64,000 nucleotides of DNA from Pseudomonas putida (GTDB taxonomy: Bacteria; Pseudomonadota; Gammaproteobacteria; Pseudomonadales; Pseudomonadaceae), in the NCBI RefSeq assembly GCF_009883635.2, contig NZ_CP026115.2, positions 744,001 through 808,000 on the forward strand, in the 5' to 3' direction. Positions within the stretch are counted from its first letter, which is position 1; each line of letters opens with the position of its first letter. Positions 62,364 to 64,000 of this stretch are shown here, in pieces. The translations under genes and the position numbers were made by a program. The notes below the pieces were generated by a model. That model saw only the letters and a list, made by a program, of their open reading frames with translations. It ran no database searches and was not told the origin of the DNA.

Positions 62364-64000
62364 GCAGCAGCTCCAGACACGCCCAGGGCTTCGCGCACCC
62401 GGGTCTTGACCTTGACGCGATAACGCCGGTCGAAGGCCGCCAGCAACCCGCCCAGGCCGGTCAGCAGACCGCCCAACCAGATCCAGCGGACGTAAGGCTT
62501 GATATGCACGCGCACCGCCCAGGCGCCGTTTTCCAGCGGCTCGCCCAGGGCAACGTACAGGTCACGGGTGAAGCCGGCATCGATGCCTGCCTCGGTCATC
62601 ATCGACTGCTGCACGGTGTACAGGCGCTTTTCCGGGTGCAGGGTGGTCACTTCACGGCCGTCGCGGGTGACCACGATGGTGCCCTTGTCGGAGATGAAGT
62701 TCGGCCCCTCGAAATGCTTGGCGCCCTCGAACAGGAAGTGGTAACCGCCCAGCTCGACGCTCTCGCCCGGTGCCATGCGCAAGTCGCGCTCGGCGCTGTT
62801 ATTGCTCGACAGCACCACGCCCAGGGCACACACCGCCAGGCCAAGGTGCGCCAGCTGCATGCCCCAGTAGCTGCGGGTCAGGCCGCGCAAGCCCTTGGCG
62901 AGGCCCTTGTGGCGGGTCTTGTCGAGAATGTCTCGCAGCCCGCCGAACACCACCCAGGCCGCCAGGGCGAAGGCGCTGAGGACCGGCCAGTCGAGGTCGT
63001 CGACGATGAAGCCGGCGACCGGCGCCAGCACCGCGCTGCCAATCAGCACCGGAGTCATCATGTTCGCCAGCCACTTGCCGGGGGTGTCCTTCCAGCGCAC
63101 CACCACGCCCACGCTCAGCACCACCATCAGCAGCGCCATCAGCGGCAGGAACAGGGCATCGAAATAAGGTGGGCCGACCGACAACTTGGCCCCGGTCAGG
63201 GCATCGAGCACCAGCGGGTACAACGTGCCCAGCAGGATCATCGAAGCCGCCACCACCAGGATCAGGTTGTTGGCCAGCAGCAGGGTTTCACGCGACCACA
63301 GGGCGAAGCCGACCTGGCTCTTGACCACCGGGGCGCGCAGGGCGAACAGGGTCAGCGAGCCACCCACCACGAACAGCAGGAAGATCAGGATGAACACGCC
63401 ACGCGCCGGGTCTGCGGCGAACGCATGCACCGAGGTCAGCACGCCGGAGCGCACCAGGAAGGTCCCCAGCAGGCTCAACGAGAAGGCGGCAATCGCCAGC
63501 AGCACAGTCCAGCTCTTGAATACCCCGCGTTTTTCGGTCACCGCCAGCGAGTGGATCAGCGCGGTGCCCACCAGCCAGGGCATGAACGAGGCGTTTTCCA
63601 CCGGGTCCCAGAACCACCAGCCGCCCCAACCCAGTTCGTAGTAAGCCCACCACGAGCCCAGGGTGATGCCGACGCCGAGGAAGGCCCAGGCGACGATGGT
63701 CCAGGGCCGCGACCAGCGCGCCCAGGCCGCGTCCAGGCGCCCGCCGAGCAGCGCGGCGATGGCGAAGGCGAAGGCCACCGAGAAGCCCACATAGCCCATG
63801 TACAGCATCGGCGGGTGGACGATCAGGCCGAAGTCCTGCAGCAGCGGGTTGAGGTCGCGTCCATTGGTCGGCACCTGCGGCAGCAAGCGCTGGAACGGGT
63901 TGGAGGTGATGATCAGGAAGCTCAGGAAGCCGACGCTGATCATGCCCATGACCGCCAGTACACGGGCCAGCATCACCTGCGGCAGTTGCCGCGAGAAGAT
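62360..64000 (-). CDS. ccmF: Haem lyase CcmF (N-terminal part outside window)
   Basis: The frame is open to the last base, so the gene continues beyond the window. The 546 visible residues are the C-terminal part of CcmF: the tryptophan-rich WWD domain (YYELGWGGWWFWDPVENASFMPWL), several membrane helices, a large periplasmic loop and a final helix before RVREALGVSG. With CcmH and CcmI it ligates haem to apocytochrome c. The methionine at 63976 is internal. Confidence 0.96.
   Translation of the reverse strand: MFSRQLPQVMLARVLAVMGMISVGFLSFLIITSNPFQRLLPQVPTNGRDLNPLLQDFGLIVHPPMLYMGYVGFSVAFAFAIAALLGGRLDAAWARWSRPWTIVAWAFLGVGITLGSWWAYYELGWGGWWFWDPVENASFMPWLVGTALIHSLAVTEKRGVFKSWTVLLAIAAFSLSLLGTFLVRSGVLTSVHAFAADPARGVFILIFLLFVVGGSLTLFALRAPVVKSQVGFALWSRETLLLANNLILVVAASMILLGTLYPLVLDALTGAKLSVGPPYFDALFLPLMALLMVVLSVGVVVRWKDTPGKWLANMMTPVLIGSAVLAPVAGFIVDDLDWPVLSAFALAAWVVFGGLRDILDKTRHKGLAKGLRGLTRSYWGMQLAHLGLAVCALGVVLSSNNSAERDLRMAPGESVELGGYHFLFEGAKHFEGPNFISDKGTIVVTRDGREVTTLHPEKRLYTVQQSMMTEAGIDAGFTRDLYVALGEPLENGAWAVRVHIKPYVRWIWLGGLLTGLGGLLAAFDRRYRVKVKTRVREALGVSGAAA

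Overview
The window is a piece of a pseudomonad chromosome, most likely from the Pseudomonas putida group. The evidence is the high GC content, the many roughly 35-bp REP units of the type built on CGCGGGnaAgCCCGCTCC, and the gene order: ligA-zipA-smc, then xdh-guaD, then purine degradation, then gcl-hyi-glxR-ttuD-pyk, then ccm. The species call is inference from remembered gene order and repeats, not from a search.

Layout. Positions 1-1.8 kb hold the end of a solute-binding protein gene, small membrane proteins and the 4.5S RNA. Positions 2.0-9.7 kb (minus strand) hold ligA, zipA, smc and a GntR regulator. Positions 9.9-36.2 kb form an almost complete route from guanine to pyruvate: guanine deaminase, xanthine dehydrogenase (xdhABC), membrane urate oxidase (puuD), uraH, uraD, allantoinase (puuE) and ureidoglycolate lyase (allA). 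The glyoxylate formed is then handled by gcl, hyi, glxR, glycerate kinase and pyruvate kinase. Purine permeases, two Tsx-like outer-membrane channels, an aquaporin and (36.3 kb) a urea transporter serve the same flow. No allantoicase is present. Two families of palindromic boxes recur at these promoters: TTGTAYACAA (GntR type) and a 16-bp YTGACC-N4-RGTCAR type (RutR like). Both recur at 44 kb in front of an NCS1 permease and an Asp/Glu-racemase-superfamily gene, which suggests these belong to the same regulon. Positions 37-47 kb hold a potassium channel, a sulfate-binding protein, an MscS channel, a methyltransferase, an EamA exporter, an AsnC regulator and a phosphatase.

Positions 47.95-56.15 kb are a visibly AT-richer integrated element of about 8.2 kb. 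It is inserted in the coding sequence of an FKBP-type peptidyl-prolyl isomerase, whose two halves lie on either side. The junctions carry TGGTC(a/c)CAGCCTTT, and the pattern of one mismatch plus symmetry of the arms places the crossover at a TC dinucleotide. The element encodes a large serine integrase, a small minus-strand gene set (coiled coil, ribbon-helix-helix), a lipoprotein, a small serine recombinase and a two-gene cargo (HEPN-like protein plus membrane protein). In its middle is about 2 kb without convincing genes but full of structure. This holds a minus-strand unit of about 360 nt with a consensus promoter and a 16-pair terminator stem, a second strong promoter, two inverted copies of a three-way-junction module whose stem covaries, nested inverted repeats and an A/T-only palindromic tract. 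This is the part most likely to be undescribed.

Positions 56.4-64 kb return to the core chromosome: an EamA exporter, a GFA protein, a PhzF protein, a 2-hydroxyacid dehydrogenase, a lipoprotein and the cytochrome c maturation genes ccmI, ccmH, dsbE/ccmG and ccmF (running off the end).
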